Source: Platanthera guangdongensis
Taxonomy: Eukaryota; Streptophyta; Magnoliopsida; Asparagales; Orchidaceae
Length of the DNA stretch: 64,000 bases
NCBI GenBank assembly: GCA_039583875.1
Contig: CM077165.1
Coordinates: 69,490,757 to 69,554,756 of the forward strand
Direction of reading: 5' to 3'
Shown: piece after piece, positions 11,229 through 23,056 of the stretch
How the letters are laid out: every line of letters begins with the position of its first letter
How positions within the stretch are numbered: the first letter of the stretch is position 1
Translations under genes and position numbers: made by a program
The notes under the pieces: generated by a model
Databases searched by the model: none
The model's input: only the letters and a program-made list of their open reading frames with translations
Told to the model about the DNA's origin: nothing

Positions 11229-12091
11229 AGGCATCTATAGTTTACAGAAACAGTTGTTGAAAAGATTGTTGAGATAATATAGAAGTGGTTGAAAAAGTTT
11301 TTACAGAGAGAGTTCAGATCTTTGTAAAAGTGGTATATTGAGTATCAACACAAGAAGATCTTGCCGTGCATCAGCAGATCTAAGAAGTTGGAGAGAGAGA
11401 GAGCTCCAACCAAGTATTCAGTCTTTGGAACTAAGGCTGAGAAGAAGAATTCAGAGTCATCTGGATTTCAAGAAGCAGAGGTCAAGGAACAACTGCAGAA
11501 GATTCAGACTAATTCAGTTCTAATCAAGAAGCTTTGAAGGAAGCTAAGTCAGTTTGGATCTAACTGAGTTCTTCCAAGAACTCTTCAAGAATCTCTCAAC
11601 TCCTCTCCTATTTTCTGAGTTGTAGAGTTAACTATTGTACTTTCTATTTTAACCTGTAGGATCCATTGGATCTGAGAGAATTGTAAGCCTATTTTATAAA
11701 GGCTGAGGGTAGGGCTTGGTTGCCTGAGTGTAGGAGTTGGAGAACTCTGAGTGTAGGCCTTAATTGGCTGAGTGTAGGCCTGGGTGGCTGAGTGTAGGCC
11801 TTTTGGCTGAGTGTAAGGCTTTGGGCCTGAGGTAGGAACCTAGTTTGGTTCTGAGTTAGTGGAGAAGTTTGGCCGAATCTAGTACACTGCTAGATAGGCG
11901 AAGGGGGAAAGTGGATGTACCCAAAGATTGGGGAACCACTATAAATTACTGTGCTGTGCTGTGGATTACTTGTTTGATTTCTGTAATTGCTGTTAGCTGT
12001 AATAATTGTTGTGCTGCCAACAAAGTTTCAAAAAGGTTTAGGTCACCTATTCACCCCCCCCCTCTAGGTGTTTAGGTACCATATCTTTCAA

Positions 12092-12107
12092 GTGGTATCA
12101 GAGCCAG
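12092..12107 (+). promoter_or_regulatory. S2 primer-binding site
   Basis: TGGTATCAGAGCCAGG starts one base after the LTR. It has the form complementary to the initiator methionine tRNA 3' end, which is usual for plant copia elements. Confidence 0.9.
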
Positions 12108-12195
12108 GTTCCTCAAAAAGGACTAACTGTCTGAGGAGATCCAGTTTGGCAGATTCAGTATAAGTCAGGAAACAGTTTCAAGAAAATCAAGAAAC

Positions 12196-14232
12196 ATGGG
12201 GTCTTCAGAGAATCACAAGGAATTGGGTTCAATGAAACTGCCCATTTGCAGAAAGGAGATTTTTGGAATCTGGAAAGAAAGGGTAAGGCTGTTCATGGAG
12301 GCCTCTGACCCTAGGATCTACATCACAGTCAAGGAAGGGCCTTATGTGCCCATGAAGATTTCAGTCTTGGATGCTACACAGAGAACTCCAAAGGATTTTT
12401 CTGAGATGACCAAGGATGAGATTGTCCTAGCTACAATGGACAAAAGGGCACAGAACATCATAGTTAGTGCAATTGATGATGCCACCTTCCAGAACCTTAT
12501 TCACTGTAAAACAGCAAAAGAAATGTGGGATACCCTCATTGTCTACATGGAAGGTTCTGAAGAAGTAAGACAAGATAGGAAATCCTTGCTTAATCAAGAA
12601 TATGAGAGCTTTAGGCAAGGAAGAGGAGATAGCATCACTGAATGCTACAAAAAGTTCTACAGAATTGTTAATGAACTCATGTCCTATGGAAGGGAGTTCA
12701 CAAACTATGAATTGAATGATAAGTTCTTGAGGTCCCTAACCAAAGATTGGGACACTAAGATCTGTGCCATCAGAGAAATGGCAAAGTTGGGAGAAATTCC
12801 TCCTCCCACACTGTTTGGCAAGTTGTTATCTTATGAGATGCAATTGTCAGTAAGAAAAGAGGAGGAAAAGTCAACAAGGACTGAACACAGGGAAAGGACT
12901 GTTGCCTTTAAGTCAGAAGTACCTAGAAAAACAGGACTAAGTCATCAACTCCTCCTCCAGAGGTAGTTGAATCAGAATCTGATGAGTCTGTTAGCACTAA
13001 ATCTACAAGCAGTGAAAGTGATGAAGATTTTGCTGCATTCACCAGACATTTTCAGAAATTTCTTAAGAAGAAACAGTGGAGGTCCAGACCTTCATTTTCC
13101 AAAGGAAAAGAAGTCCAGTATCAGGAGAAGAAGCCTTCAAAGAAGGACAAGAAAAGGACAAAGACTAGCAAGGCAACTGGGTCTAAGATTGTGTGTTACT
13201 GCTGCAATAGACAGGGTCATGTAATTGCAGATTGTCCTGAAAGAAGGAAAGAATCCAGTGACAAAAAGAAGACTCACTTCAAAGGAAAGAAGGAGAAGTC
13301 CTTTGTTGCAAAGAATGAGAAGACTCTTTCAGATATTTCTTCTTCAGACACTGAGACAGATGCTGAAGCCTATATAGGGCTATTTGCTGAAGAAGAAGAA
13401 GAGTTTATGCAGATCATGGAATCAATCTATGAACAAGAAGAGGTTCAGTGCCAAGGACTAATGGCATTGACTGAAAGTACCAAAATCCTGGAGCAGCCAG
13501 GACCTAGTCAGGTACAAAGTCCAACTCCAAGTTCAGATTCCAGTTCTAGTTCAGAGTCAGAATCATCTTCATCAAGTGATGGAAGTGATTCTGAATCTGA
13601 GGGAGATATTCATCAGCTCTTAGATGAATACCAAGTACTGTTGCAAGCCTATAAGAAAAGCAAGATCCTAGCCAAAAGTCAGGCAAAGGAGATTGCTGAT
13701 CTCAAGGCAGCTGCAACAGATTTTGAGAAGGAGTATGATCAAAAACTGAATGAAGTAGCCAGGCTGAAACACATTACTGTGATTCAGATGGGTACTATTA
13801 CATTTAAAATGATCAAATTAAGTTGCTGGAGATCAATCTCCAGAAGGAAAAGAGCTAGTTGCTAGGTTTTCAAAACCTAAATCAGTGCTACCCTTGATTG
13901 ATGAATTTGTTCATCATAAAGGAAAGGCTGGATTGGGTTTTGTTAAGCCTGTGAGGACTGTTCAGGATCAGTCCAAGTCCAAGGGCAAAGCCCCAACATT
14001 CAACAAGGCTGCTGTGGTCAAGACAGCAAAGGTTGTACCTAAGCAAAGGTACAACAAGTTTGAATGCTGGTGTTGTGGCAAGGTTGGCCACTTTGCCTTG
14101 GATTGTTGGCACAATGCCAGTGCCAAGTTGAGTAGCAAGTTACCTGTTGGAAAGCCAGCAGGTAGCTATGTCAAATTGCAAACTAACAATCACCAAGGAC
14201 CCAAGTTTACTTTGGGTTCTAAGGTTCATTAA
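12196..14232 (+). pseudogene. gag: S2 gag (capsid and two CCHC zinc knuckles), frameshifted
   Basis: Starts MGSSENHKELGSMKLP about 90 bp after the primer site. The first 250 residues have the plant copia gag form (WKERVRLFM, AKEMWDTL, LLNQEYESF, YELNDKFLRSL). After a frameshift near 12930 come an acidic/basic region and a CCHC knuckle (CYCCNRQGHVIADC, 13194-13235). A Ser/Glu-rich stretch and a predicted coiled coil (about 13600-13780) follow. A second shift near 13790 leads to another knuckle, CWCCGKVGHFALDC (14065-14106). TAA at 14230-14232 ends it in the same frame as pol. Gag packages the genomic RNA in cytoplasmic particles. This copy is broken at two points. Confidence 0.88.
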
Positions 14233-17200
14233 TTTGTTTTGCAGGTGAATCCAAGTGGCCATACCCCTACATGGTACTTGGATAGTGGTTGTTCCAGACA
14301 TATGACTGGAACTAGGGGACTACTGAAGGACTACATCCCAATCAAAAATGGTCCAAAGGTGACCTTTGGTGGTTCTGAAAAAGGAATCATCAAAGGGTTT
14401 GGTAACATTTCTTCTAACCTTGTTACCATTACTCAAGTGGCTTATGTTAAAGGTTTGAAACACAACCTCATTAGTATAAGTCAATTAAGTGATGTAGGGT
14501 ATGACATCTCATTTGTTAAAAATGGTTGTCATATCAAGAGGTCAAGTGATCAAGAGATCATTTTGACTGGATATAGAAAGAGAAATGTCTACTGCTTAGA
14601 CATTATGGTTGAGAACAATTGTTCTCCAGTCTGTCTTGTAGCTGATGAGACAGTCTCTCAATGTGTCAAATGGCACAAGAGGCTTGCTCATCTTAATTAC
14701 AAGACTATTGGCAAACTCTTTAGTAAAGAGTTAGTGAGGAATGGTCCTCAAGTTAAGTGTGTCAAAGATGGCATTTGCTCAGCTTGTCAAAAGGGCAAGC
14801 AGACTAAATCCACCTTTAGAAGCTTAGACAACAAAGATGCTGTGAGGTGTTTATACCTCTTGCATATGGATCTATTTGGTCCAATGCCAGTTCACAGCTT
14901 AGGTAGGAAGGTCTACACCTTTGTAGTTGTTGATGACTACTCAAGGTTTTCCTGGGTGTTCTTCTTAAAGCAGAAATCTGAAACACCTAGTGTCTTCTAT
15001 AGTTTTGTTAAGCAAATTCAGAATGAATTAAACTGTACAGTGGTCAAAATTAGAAGTGACCATGGTACTGAGTTTCAGTCTGAAAGCATGACAAAGCTGT
15101 GTGAAGACTATGGGATATTTCAAGAATTCTCTTCACCTAGAACACCTCAGCAAAATGGCATTGCTGAAAGGAAAAATAGGACCTTGATAGAGGCTGGTAG
15201 AACCCTATTAAGTGATTCATCACTGCCAGAATATTTCTGGGCTGAAGCAGTAAACACTGCATGCCATGTGATAAATAGGGCTACCATCACTAAAAGTTAA
15301 ACAAGACCCCCTATGAAGTAGTGAAAGGCAGGAAACCAAATCTGTCCTATTTTAGGATCTTTGGTTGTAAATGCTTCATACTTAACAATGGGAAGTCTTA
15401 CTTAACTAAGTTTGCTGCCAAGTCCCAAGAGGGAGTGTTTGTTGGGTACAGCAATAATAGTAAGGCTTATAGAGTCTACAACTTGACTACACAAGTTGTA
15501 GAGGAGTCTGTGCATGTAGTTTTTGATGAAACACAACTAATTAACAATGAGTTGTCTAGTAGTGTGTGCAGCCCTACAGGTCTTACTAAGAAGATGGACA
15601 AGCTAACCATAGAAGATGTACCTGCTGCAAGACAGCAAGTAGAAGAAGATGGCTTATGTCCAGGGGGAGAACTACATGTACAAGGAGCTGTTGAAGTACA
15701 AGGAACTCAGCTTGATGAAGATGCTGAAGAAGTTCAACCAGAAGTAAGGATGCCTCCAGCCAACAGGCATCTAAGAGATCATCCAGTAGAGCTGATCATT
15801 GGAGATCCAAGACAAGGTGTTCAGACAAGGAGCAGAAATCAGAATGCTGTAGTATATTCAAGTTTTCTGTCTCAAATAGAACCAAAGAAATTTGAAGAAG
15901 CTATACAAGATCCACAGTGGACTGAAGCAATGCAGGAGGAGCTTAATCAGTTCAAAAGATGCAAGGTGTGGGATCTGGTTCCTAAGCCTAAAGATCACAA
16001 TGTGATAGGAACAAAGTGGATCTACAGGAACAAGTTAGATGAACAAGGTATCATCATTAAGAATAAGGCAAGACTGGTTGCAAAAGGATATAGGCAAGAA
16101 GAAGGTATTGATTTTGATCAAACCTTTGCTCCAGTAGCCAGACTGGAAGCCATAAGGATGTTCTTGGCCTATGCAACCTACCAAGGATTCAAAGTATACC
16201 AAATGGATGTGAAGTCAGCATTCCTTAATGGTAATTTGAAAGAAGAAGTATATGTGGAGCAGCCTTCAGGTTTTGTTGATCCTACTCTTCCACATTATGT
16301 CTATAGACTTAGGAAAGCATTGTATGGGTTAAAGCAAGCTCCTAGAGCTTGGTATGAAACCCTATCTAGTTTCCTCATTGAGAACAAGTTCACAAGGGGG
16401 AAAATAGATAAGACTCTATTCCTTAGGGAATCTAGAGGCAAAGTAATACTTGTCCAAATATATGTAGATGACATTATATTTGGGTCTACTGAAAGTAGCC
16501 TTTGCAAAAAGTTTGCAAAGCTTATGCAGAGTCAATTTGAAATGAGTAGTATGGGAGAACTGAAGTTTTTCTTGGGTCTCCAAGTTAAACAGACTGAAAG
16601 TGGTCTATCCATATGTCAGTCTAAGTTCACCCTAGAACTCATAAGGAAATATGGTATGGATTCCTCCAGTACCATGAAGACTCCTATGGGGTCAAGTATG
16701 TCTCTAAGCAAGGATGATGCAGGGAAACCTGTGGATGAAACCTTGTATAGAGGGATAGTTGGCTCCCTACTATACTTGACTGCAAGTAGGCCTGACATTA
16801 TGTATGCTACATGTGTTTGTGCCAGGTATCAAGCCTGCCCCAAAGAATCTCACTTGACTGCAGTCAAGAGAATCTTGAGATATCTAAAGGGCACACCCTA
16901 TCTAGGCCTCTGGTACCCTAGGAATGGAGATTTTGATCTAACAGGCTATTCAGATGCAGACTTTGCAGGATGCAAAGAAGATAGAAAGAGCACAACTGGA
17001 TCCTGTCAGTTCCTAGGTGGAAGACTCATTTCATGGAGTAGTAAGAAGCAAACCAGTGTGGCCATCTCCACAGCTGAGTCAGAATATGTAGCTGCAGGAA
17101 GTTGCTGTGCTCAACTTCTGTGGATTCAACATCAGCTAGAAGACTATGGATGTCAGGTAAGTAGAACTCCACTTTATTGTGATTCTACTAGTGCTATTTC

Positions 17201-17405
17201 AATAGCTAACAACCCTGTATCACATAGTAGAACTAAACATATTGAGATTAAATATCACTTTCTTAGGGAGCATGTAGAAAGAAATGATATTACACTTGAA
17301 TATGTTAGAACTGATAATCAGATAGCTGATATGTTCACTAAGCCCTTAGATGAAGCTAAGTTTAATAGGTTCAAAATTGAACTAGGTATGATAAACTTAG
17401 ATTAA
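14233..17405 (+). pseudogene. pol: S2 pol (protease, integrase, RT, RNase H), one frameshift
   Basis: Protease: WYLDSGCSRHMTG near 14272. Pre-integrase HHCC: HKRLAHLN ... CSACQKGKQ. Integrase core: HMDLFGP, SDHGTEF, and QQNGIAERKNRT with the third catalytic acid. A deletion near 15295 shifts the frame. The second frame (15321-17405) gives FRIFGCKCF, the RT with [22 protein letters not shown] and YVDDIIFGS (16462-16488), then RNase H with GYSDADFAG and [10 protein letters not shown]. All catalytic motifs look intact, so only the frameshift and the gag stop disable it. It ends TAA at 17405. Confidence 0.93.
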
Positions 17406-17918
17406 GTATACAAAACAAAAATTGGCTAAGTAAAAAGGTGTCGACACATAGACAAGTCTATGTCGACACAGAATAGTAAGTGTCGACACTTCAGGAAAAT
17501 GGTGTCGACACATCTAGGAAGTTAGTGTCGACACTTCAGAATGTTAGTGTCGACACATGTCGAGTAGGTGTCGACACATCCAATAAAGTGTCGACACTTA
17601 AGTTTTACTCAGAATTTTTCTAAGTAAAGTCTCGACTACATGTCGAGTATAGTGGTGTCGACACTTCACCAAGTGTCGACACATAAAATCTGTTGACTAA
17701 ACTTGTGTCGACACATGTGTGTCGAGACATTATAAGTCAGTGTCGACACTTATTGACAGTGTCGACACATCTTTAGAAATTCATCCCGCCTGTTCGTCTT
17801 CAAACAAGAAAGGTATAAATAGGGTTCTGTTTGTGTTTGTCGACACGCTTTCAGAGTTTCGAGACTAAACTCCTGTGTCGACATTTCTCTTCTCTAAAGA
17901 CTATTTCTCAACACCCTA
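17406..17918 (+). promoter_or_regulatory. S2 pol-ORF3 spacer: palindromes plus TATA box, LTR-like promoter module
   Basis: By eye about 12 exact GTGTCGACAC copies and several variants lie between 17436 and 17775. They are followed by GGTATAAATAGGG (TATAAAT at 17814-17820), about 100 bp before the ORF3 ATG at 17919. The order palindromes, then TATAAATAG, then leader is the same as in the LTR. The inference is an internal promoter for ORF3. The spacer sequences between motifs differ from those in the LTR, so this is not a plain recent copy of the LTR. Confidence 0.65.
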
Positions 17919-20711
17919 ATGGCTCCCAAGCTGGAAGAGAACGTAAACGAAGGCTATGAGCTCGTGCGAGGCGCATTCGACGACGGAGATCGTGAAATCA
18001 AATCAGTGATAACCCTAGTCAGCAATTCAGGATTGGAGTTCTTGGTTTCAGAACCAACCAAGATATGGAAGAAAGAAGTGCTTGAATTTCTTACTGGAGC
18101 GTCTGTAGATGACTCAGGCTACAGAATTAAGTCAAGGGTGCATGGCACCAAGGTCAAAGTATCGCCCAAAAGTCTGAGAAAGGTACTTCAGCTACCTAAA
18201 GTTCGGAAGAAGAGGAAGTCACAACATCAAAGACCAAAGAAGCTTTGGACTGGTGCGGTCTTGATCCTAAGATGAAAATAGGATCAGTTTTCAACAGGAT
18301 GGGGATGAATAATCAAGGCAAATTCCTGTCTGAAGTTGTAGGCAAGGTTATTCTAAGCAAACCAGGAGGGCATGACAGGGTGTCAGCCTCTATGTTCAGT
18401 ATCATGACCAGAATCATCTTCAACCTTAAGACAGACTGGTCTATGATTGTGTTTGATAAAGTGAAGGAAAGTCTGAAGAAGCCCAATCTGGGCAGGATAA
18501 TAAGTCTCTACCTGGCTGGATCAATTCCAGAGGTAATGAGCTCTGCTGCAGGAACAAAATCAATCACATGAGGAGAATGGACTCAAGGATATTCTCTAGA
18601 TGGGAAAGGGTGCTGGTGTCCAAGGAATTGACCACCCCTGAAAAACAAGCTTCTAAGAAAGACTCTCCTCCCAGGAAGAAGAGAAAGACTGCTGCTGTGC
18701 CTCAAGAGTCCTCCAGCAGCTCAGGGAGTGAAGAACATGTGGTCTTCACTCCTGATAGTCCAATGGATAAGGCTGCAGAAAAGTCACCTGCTCCTCAGGA
18801 GCCAGCTGACATCCAGGGGGAGCTTCCAGGTGTAGCAGAACCATCTACACTGGAGAGTGAGCAAGCCACCCTCCTCATTCAAGAGGTACTTGTTGACCTT
18901 AATACTTTGAATTTTTCTATAATAAATTCTGATTTGTCTGATGACCATCAGCAAAATCAGCCAGCAACTCAAGAACCAGATGTTGTTCTCCAAGACACAT
19001 CTGTTGTGATACCTGATAAAGTGGTTGAAGAACCAAGTACATCTCCTGCACAGTCACCCCCAGAATATACAATGGAAGATCTATTTCTGAATTTAGATCA
19101 AGATGATTTTGATATGGAAAAGAATGCTGCTGATGCAGTGAAGGCTGCTGCTGCTGAGGGGGAGAACTTGGATATTCAAGAAGAGCCTATAAGGCTAGAT
19201 ACTGAGAAGGCACAAGATGTGCACACTGAAAAACCATCCAGCCCTAAGGATAGGGTGGATATAGACAGTACATCAGAGTCTGAGGATGATGAAGCTGAGC
19301 AAGCTAAGAAGTAGAAATTCTTTGTATTCAAGAGAAGGAGCCAGAGCTACAAGAAGCTCTCCAAACTGTTGCTCAACACTCACTGGTCCACCAAGCTCCA
19401 TCAACTGATTACAGTAGCCTAATGGTGGCAATGCAAGTAAAGCTGGATGAGCAAAGAAGGGCCATAGAGAAATATATTGATGAGGGCCAAAAATCTCTAC
19501 AATTTGATCTAGCTCAAGATATCAAATCAATAAGGTTTGAAATGAACATGAATAAGAAGGAAATGAATGAATGCTTCCACAAGGGTGGAAATGCAGTAGT
19601 CTTCCTGGCTAAACATCAAGAAACAATCAAAGAGAAAGTAGAAGATATAGCACTAAAGCAAGGCTATGTGCTGGAGAATCAACTCAGTATGAATGATAAC
19701 TTGACTGCATCTCACAATGCCATAGTCACTGAACTCAAGAAACAGTCTGCTGAACCATCAACCTCCTCTGCTGCTGCCAAGGCTGACTTTGATAAAATAT
19801 TTCAAGCAGAACTTGCTGCTGTAAAGACTGCCATTACAGACTCACAAAAGGTCATTTCTGAACAGCTTACCAAGCTTAGACCTTTCTTTAAAGAGGGCAT
19901 AAGGTATTTGGACAGCCAAATCAGGTTCCAGAAAGATGATGTGAGAGATCATGTGGCACAAGAAGTCATAAAGGGGGAGAGAGTGTTAGTCAAAGCCAGT
20001 TCTGACCATGCAAAATGGATATCCAATTCCATCAGGGCTACACTGGGCTATCCTCCCCTCTGTGATGATGACAATGTAGCTGAATCTGGTATTCAAGGAA
20101 CATATCTTGGAGGTGAGCAACAGGCAGTGGCTGATGTAATCTATCCACCTCCAGATTTTGAAATGGTTCATGCTGATGTAAGCACAATGTATAGTCCAAC
20201 TGCTGGCAAGCCCAATGTTATTCTGGAAAAGGTTGTTCAACCTATCACAGCTGCTATGCAAGAGGCTTTGGACAAAGAAGAAGAGACTAGGCTATCAAAG
20301 AAGAAGTTCAGGGAACTTGCTGAACAAAAACCAGATTTTGAACAGTGGAGCCCTACTTCTAGGAACATCATTCTCACTGCCTGGAAAGCAGCCAAGGACA
20401 ATGCCCATGAGAGGAACAAGTGGTTCTCAGAGGCTGAATGGAGGAAACATGAGAGTAGGCAGGAAGCCATTGTCCAGCATAGAAGGAAGGCTAAGTTAGG
20501 AAAGCTACCTCCAACAGCTGTGGAGCCTAGCAAGTACTTTCCTAAGCCCTATCATTATTTTGAAAGGCAAAAGATCAAGGCTGAAGAACAGAAGAAGAAG
20601 GACTCCAAAGGGAAGAAGACTGCTGAAGCTGAGCCTGCTGCTGCTGCTGCTGTGAAAGCTAAAGTACAAGCTGGAAAAGGCATAGTCATTAAGGAACCAG
20701 AGCAGAATTAG
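17919..20711 (+). pseudogene. S2 third ORF (ORF3), about 930 codons, frameshifted
   Basis: Starts MAPKLEENVNEGYELV. Frames: 17919-18275, 18245-18571, 18568-19314, 19422-20711. The N-terminal 200 residues (IWKKEVLEFLTGA, VSPKSLRKVLQLP, KFLSEVVGKVILSK) resemble the plant retroelement domain often annotated as putative plant transposon protein. They also match B ORF3. The middle is acidic and Ser/Pro-rich. The last 430 residues are helical and charged (LRPFFKEGIRYLDSQIRF, EQWSPTSRNIILTAW), with a Lys/Ala tail. No signal peptide or membrane segment is seen. The role is unknown; a nucleic-acid or particle-associated role fits better than an envelope. S1 lacks most of these breaks and has its own. 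Confidence 0.82.
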
Positions 20712-21006
20712 ATTAAGATTAAACTGAAGAATGTTGTAATCTGTTACATCAAACATTTTGTGTAAATCATTGAAAATGTATTAAATGTATGAACAATTTT
20801 TGTTAAACAAATTTCATGATTGTTCTGATGAATGTGTCTAATTCTTGTTTGTTCTGTAATGCTGAATGAGTATACATGTGTGCTTTATTACATGTTAAAG
20901 TTTAACTCTGTTGTCATATATCTGTTTTACTTCATTTTATAATTTTTAATTATGAGTGATGTATATCATTGACTAAGGGTTATGACTTCTCCAAATAGGG
21001 GGAGAT
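20712..21006 (+). other. S2 3' untranslated region and polypurine tract
   Basis: AT-rich non-coding DNA ending in the purine tract AGGGGGAGAT (20997-21006), which abuts the 3' LTR. Confidence 0.85.
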
Positions 21007-23051
21007 TGTTGGGTACATTGGTCAAATGTACCTGATTTGAAGAAGCCTCACCTAACTCAATGATATGCATCATAGTGTATTTGATGTTGTTTGAGTTACT
21101 TGTGCAGGTTAGGAATACACTGGACTGAAGCTAAAAATTCTAAGTCCATGTGTCGACACCCAGAGGGAAAGTGTCGACACTTGAGAAAGCTTGTGTCGAC
21201 ACCCAGACAAGCAGTGTCGACACTTGGAGTCATTGTGTCGACACCTGGGAAGAAGAGTCGACACCAGTCAGAAAGTGTCGACACTTGGAGCTGTGTCGAC
21301 ACTCAGTGAAGAAGAATGCAGAAAAGCTGTGTCGACACTTAGCAGAAGTGTCGACACCTAGAAGAGCTGAGTCAACACCACAAAGTGTTGACACTTGAAG
21401 TACAAGTGTCGACACTCAACACAATGTGTCGACACTATGCAAAAGAGTCAGCACTTGAAGTAAGTGTCGACACCCAGCACAATGTGTCGACACTTAGCTA
21501 AAGACTCAGTATTTGAAGTAAGTGTCGACACTCAGCACAATGTGTCGACACACAACCAGAGGAGTCAACACTTGAAGAAAGTGTCGACACTCAGCACAAT
21601 GTGTCGACACTTAGTTGAAGACTCTAGACTTGAAGAAAGTGTCGACACAAGGAGCTGTGTCGACACTTAGCAAAGATCAGAAAAGTTACAAAATATTCTA
21701 AGTACAAGTGTCGACACTAAAGGAATGTGTCGACACTCAGCTGAAGAAACAAAAGTAAAGACTTGTGTCGACACCAAGAAGCAGTGTCGACACTTGACAG
21801 TTTCTACACATGAAGATGTGTCGACACAAAGGAGATGTGTCGACACTTAGAAGAATACAGTTAAAGAATGAAGTACAAGTACTTGTGTCGACACTCAATT
21901 TCAGTGTCGACGCATGCAGAAGAAACTGTGTCGAGACATACAGGGAATTGTGTCGACACCTTGTAGACTTGTGTCGACACTTACACAACATGTGTCGACA
22001 CTTGGCCTATAAGTGTCGACACTTAAGATCAGAAAGTCTCGACACTATCTGACAGTTAGAGGAATTTCAAGAAGTGACTGGTTGACAAGACAGCTGCCGA
22101 TCCAGCCGGTCTACATCAACTGTCAGTGATATCAGAAGTCTGTTATGAACCGGACCAGCCGGTTACCATAAAGGAAGCCTATAAATAGGCATCTATAGTT
22201 TACAGAAACAGTTGTTGAAAAGATTGTTGAGATAATATAGAAGTGGTTGAAAAAGTTTTTACAGAGAGAGTTCAGATCTTTGTAAAAGTGGTATATTGAG
22301 TATCAACACAAGAAGATCTTGCCGTGCATCAGCAGATCTAAGAAGTTGGAGAGAGAGAGAGCTCCAACCAAGTATTCAGTCTTTGGAACTAAGGCTGAGA
22401 AGAAGAATTCAGAGTCATCTGGATTTCAAGAAGCAGAGGTCAAGGAACAACTGCAGAAGATTCAGACTAATTCAGTTCTAATCAAGAAGCTTTGAAGGAA
22501 GCTAAGTCAGTTTGGATCTAACTGAGTTCTTCCAAGAACTCTTCAAGAATCTCTCAACTCCTCTCCTATTTTCTGAGTTGTAGAGTTAACTATTGTACTT
22601 TCTATTTTAACCTGTAGGATCCATTGGATCTGAGAGAATTGTAAGCCTATTTTATAAAGGCTGAGGGTAGGGCTTGGTTGCCTGAGTGTAGGAGTTGGAG
22701 AACTCTGAGTGTAGGCCTTAATTGGCTTAGTGTAGGCCTGGGTGGCTGAGTGTAGGCCTTTTGGCTGAGTGTAAGGCTTTGGGCCTGAGGTAGGAACCTA
22801 GTTTGGTTCTGAGTTAGTGGAGAAGTTTGGCCGAATCTAGTACACTGCTAGATAGGCGAAGGGGGAATGTGGATGTACCCAAAGATTGGGGAACCACTAT
22901 AAATTACTGTGCTGTGCTGTGGATTACTTGTTTGATTTCTGTAATTGCTGTTAACTGTAATAATTGTTGTGCTGCCAACAAAGTTTCAAAAAGGTTTAGG
23001 TCACCTATTCACCTCCCCCCCCATCTAGGTGTTTAGGTACCATATCTTTCA
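21007..23051 (+). repeat. S2 3' LTR (2045 bp)
   Basis: Nearly identical to the 5' LTR but lacking about 38 bp in the palindrome array near 21395. It has a few substitutions, two of which hit palindromes (GTGTTGACAC; GTGTCGACGC). TATAAAT lies at 22180. It is followed by the TSD AATGT. Confidence 0.97.
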
Positions 23052-23056
23052 AATGT

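Larger units (their letters stand above)
10011..12090 (+). repeat. S2 5' LTR (2080 bp)
   Basis: Begins directly after AATGT and ends CTTTCA before the primer site. U3 holds the palindrome array. The TATA box CTATAAATAGG follows at 11222, then the tandem GGCTGAGTGTAGGCCT block and a C-run. Confidence 0.97.
10011..23051 (+). mobile_element. S2: complete Sirevirus-type Ty1/copia element, 13.0 kb
   Basis: The LTRs are 10011-12090 and 21007-23051, both TGTTGGG...CTTTCA. They are flanked by the perfect TSD AATGT (10006-10010 and 23052-23056). The order is primer site, gag with two zinc knuckles, protease, integrase, RT, RNase H, a palindrome-rich spacer, ORF3, purine tract, LTR. By eye the LTRs differ at only about a dozen positions plus one indel of about 38 bp, so the insertion is recent. 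Even so, gag, pol and ORF3 carry several frameshifts. It belongs to the same family as S1. Confidence 0.97.

Noticed and set aside
17919..20711. Calling ORF3 a viral envelope gene
   Set aside because: No signal peptide, membrane segment or cysteine pattern could be seen in either the S2 or the B version.
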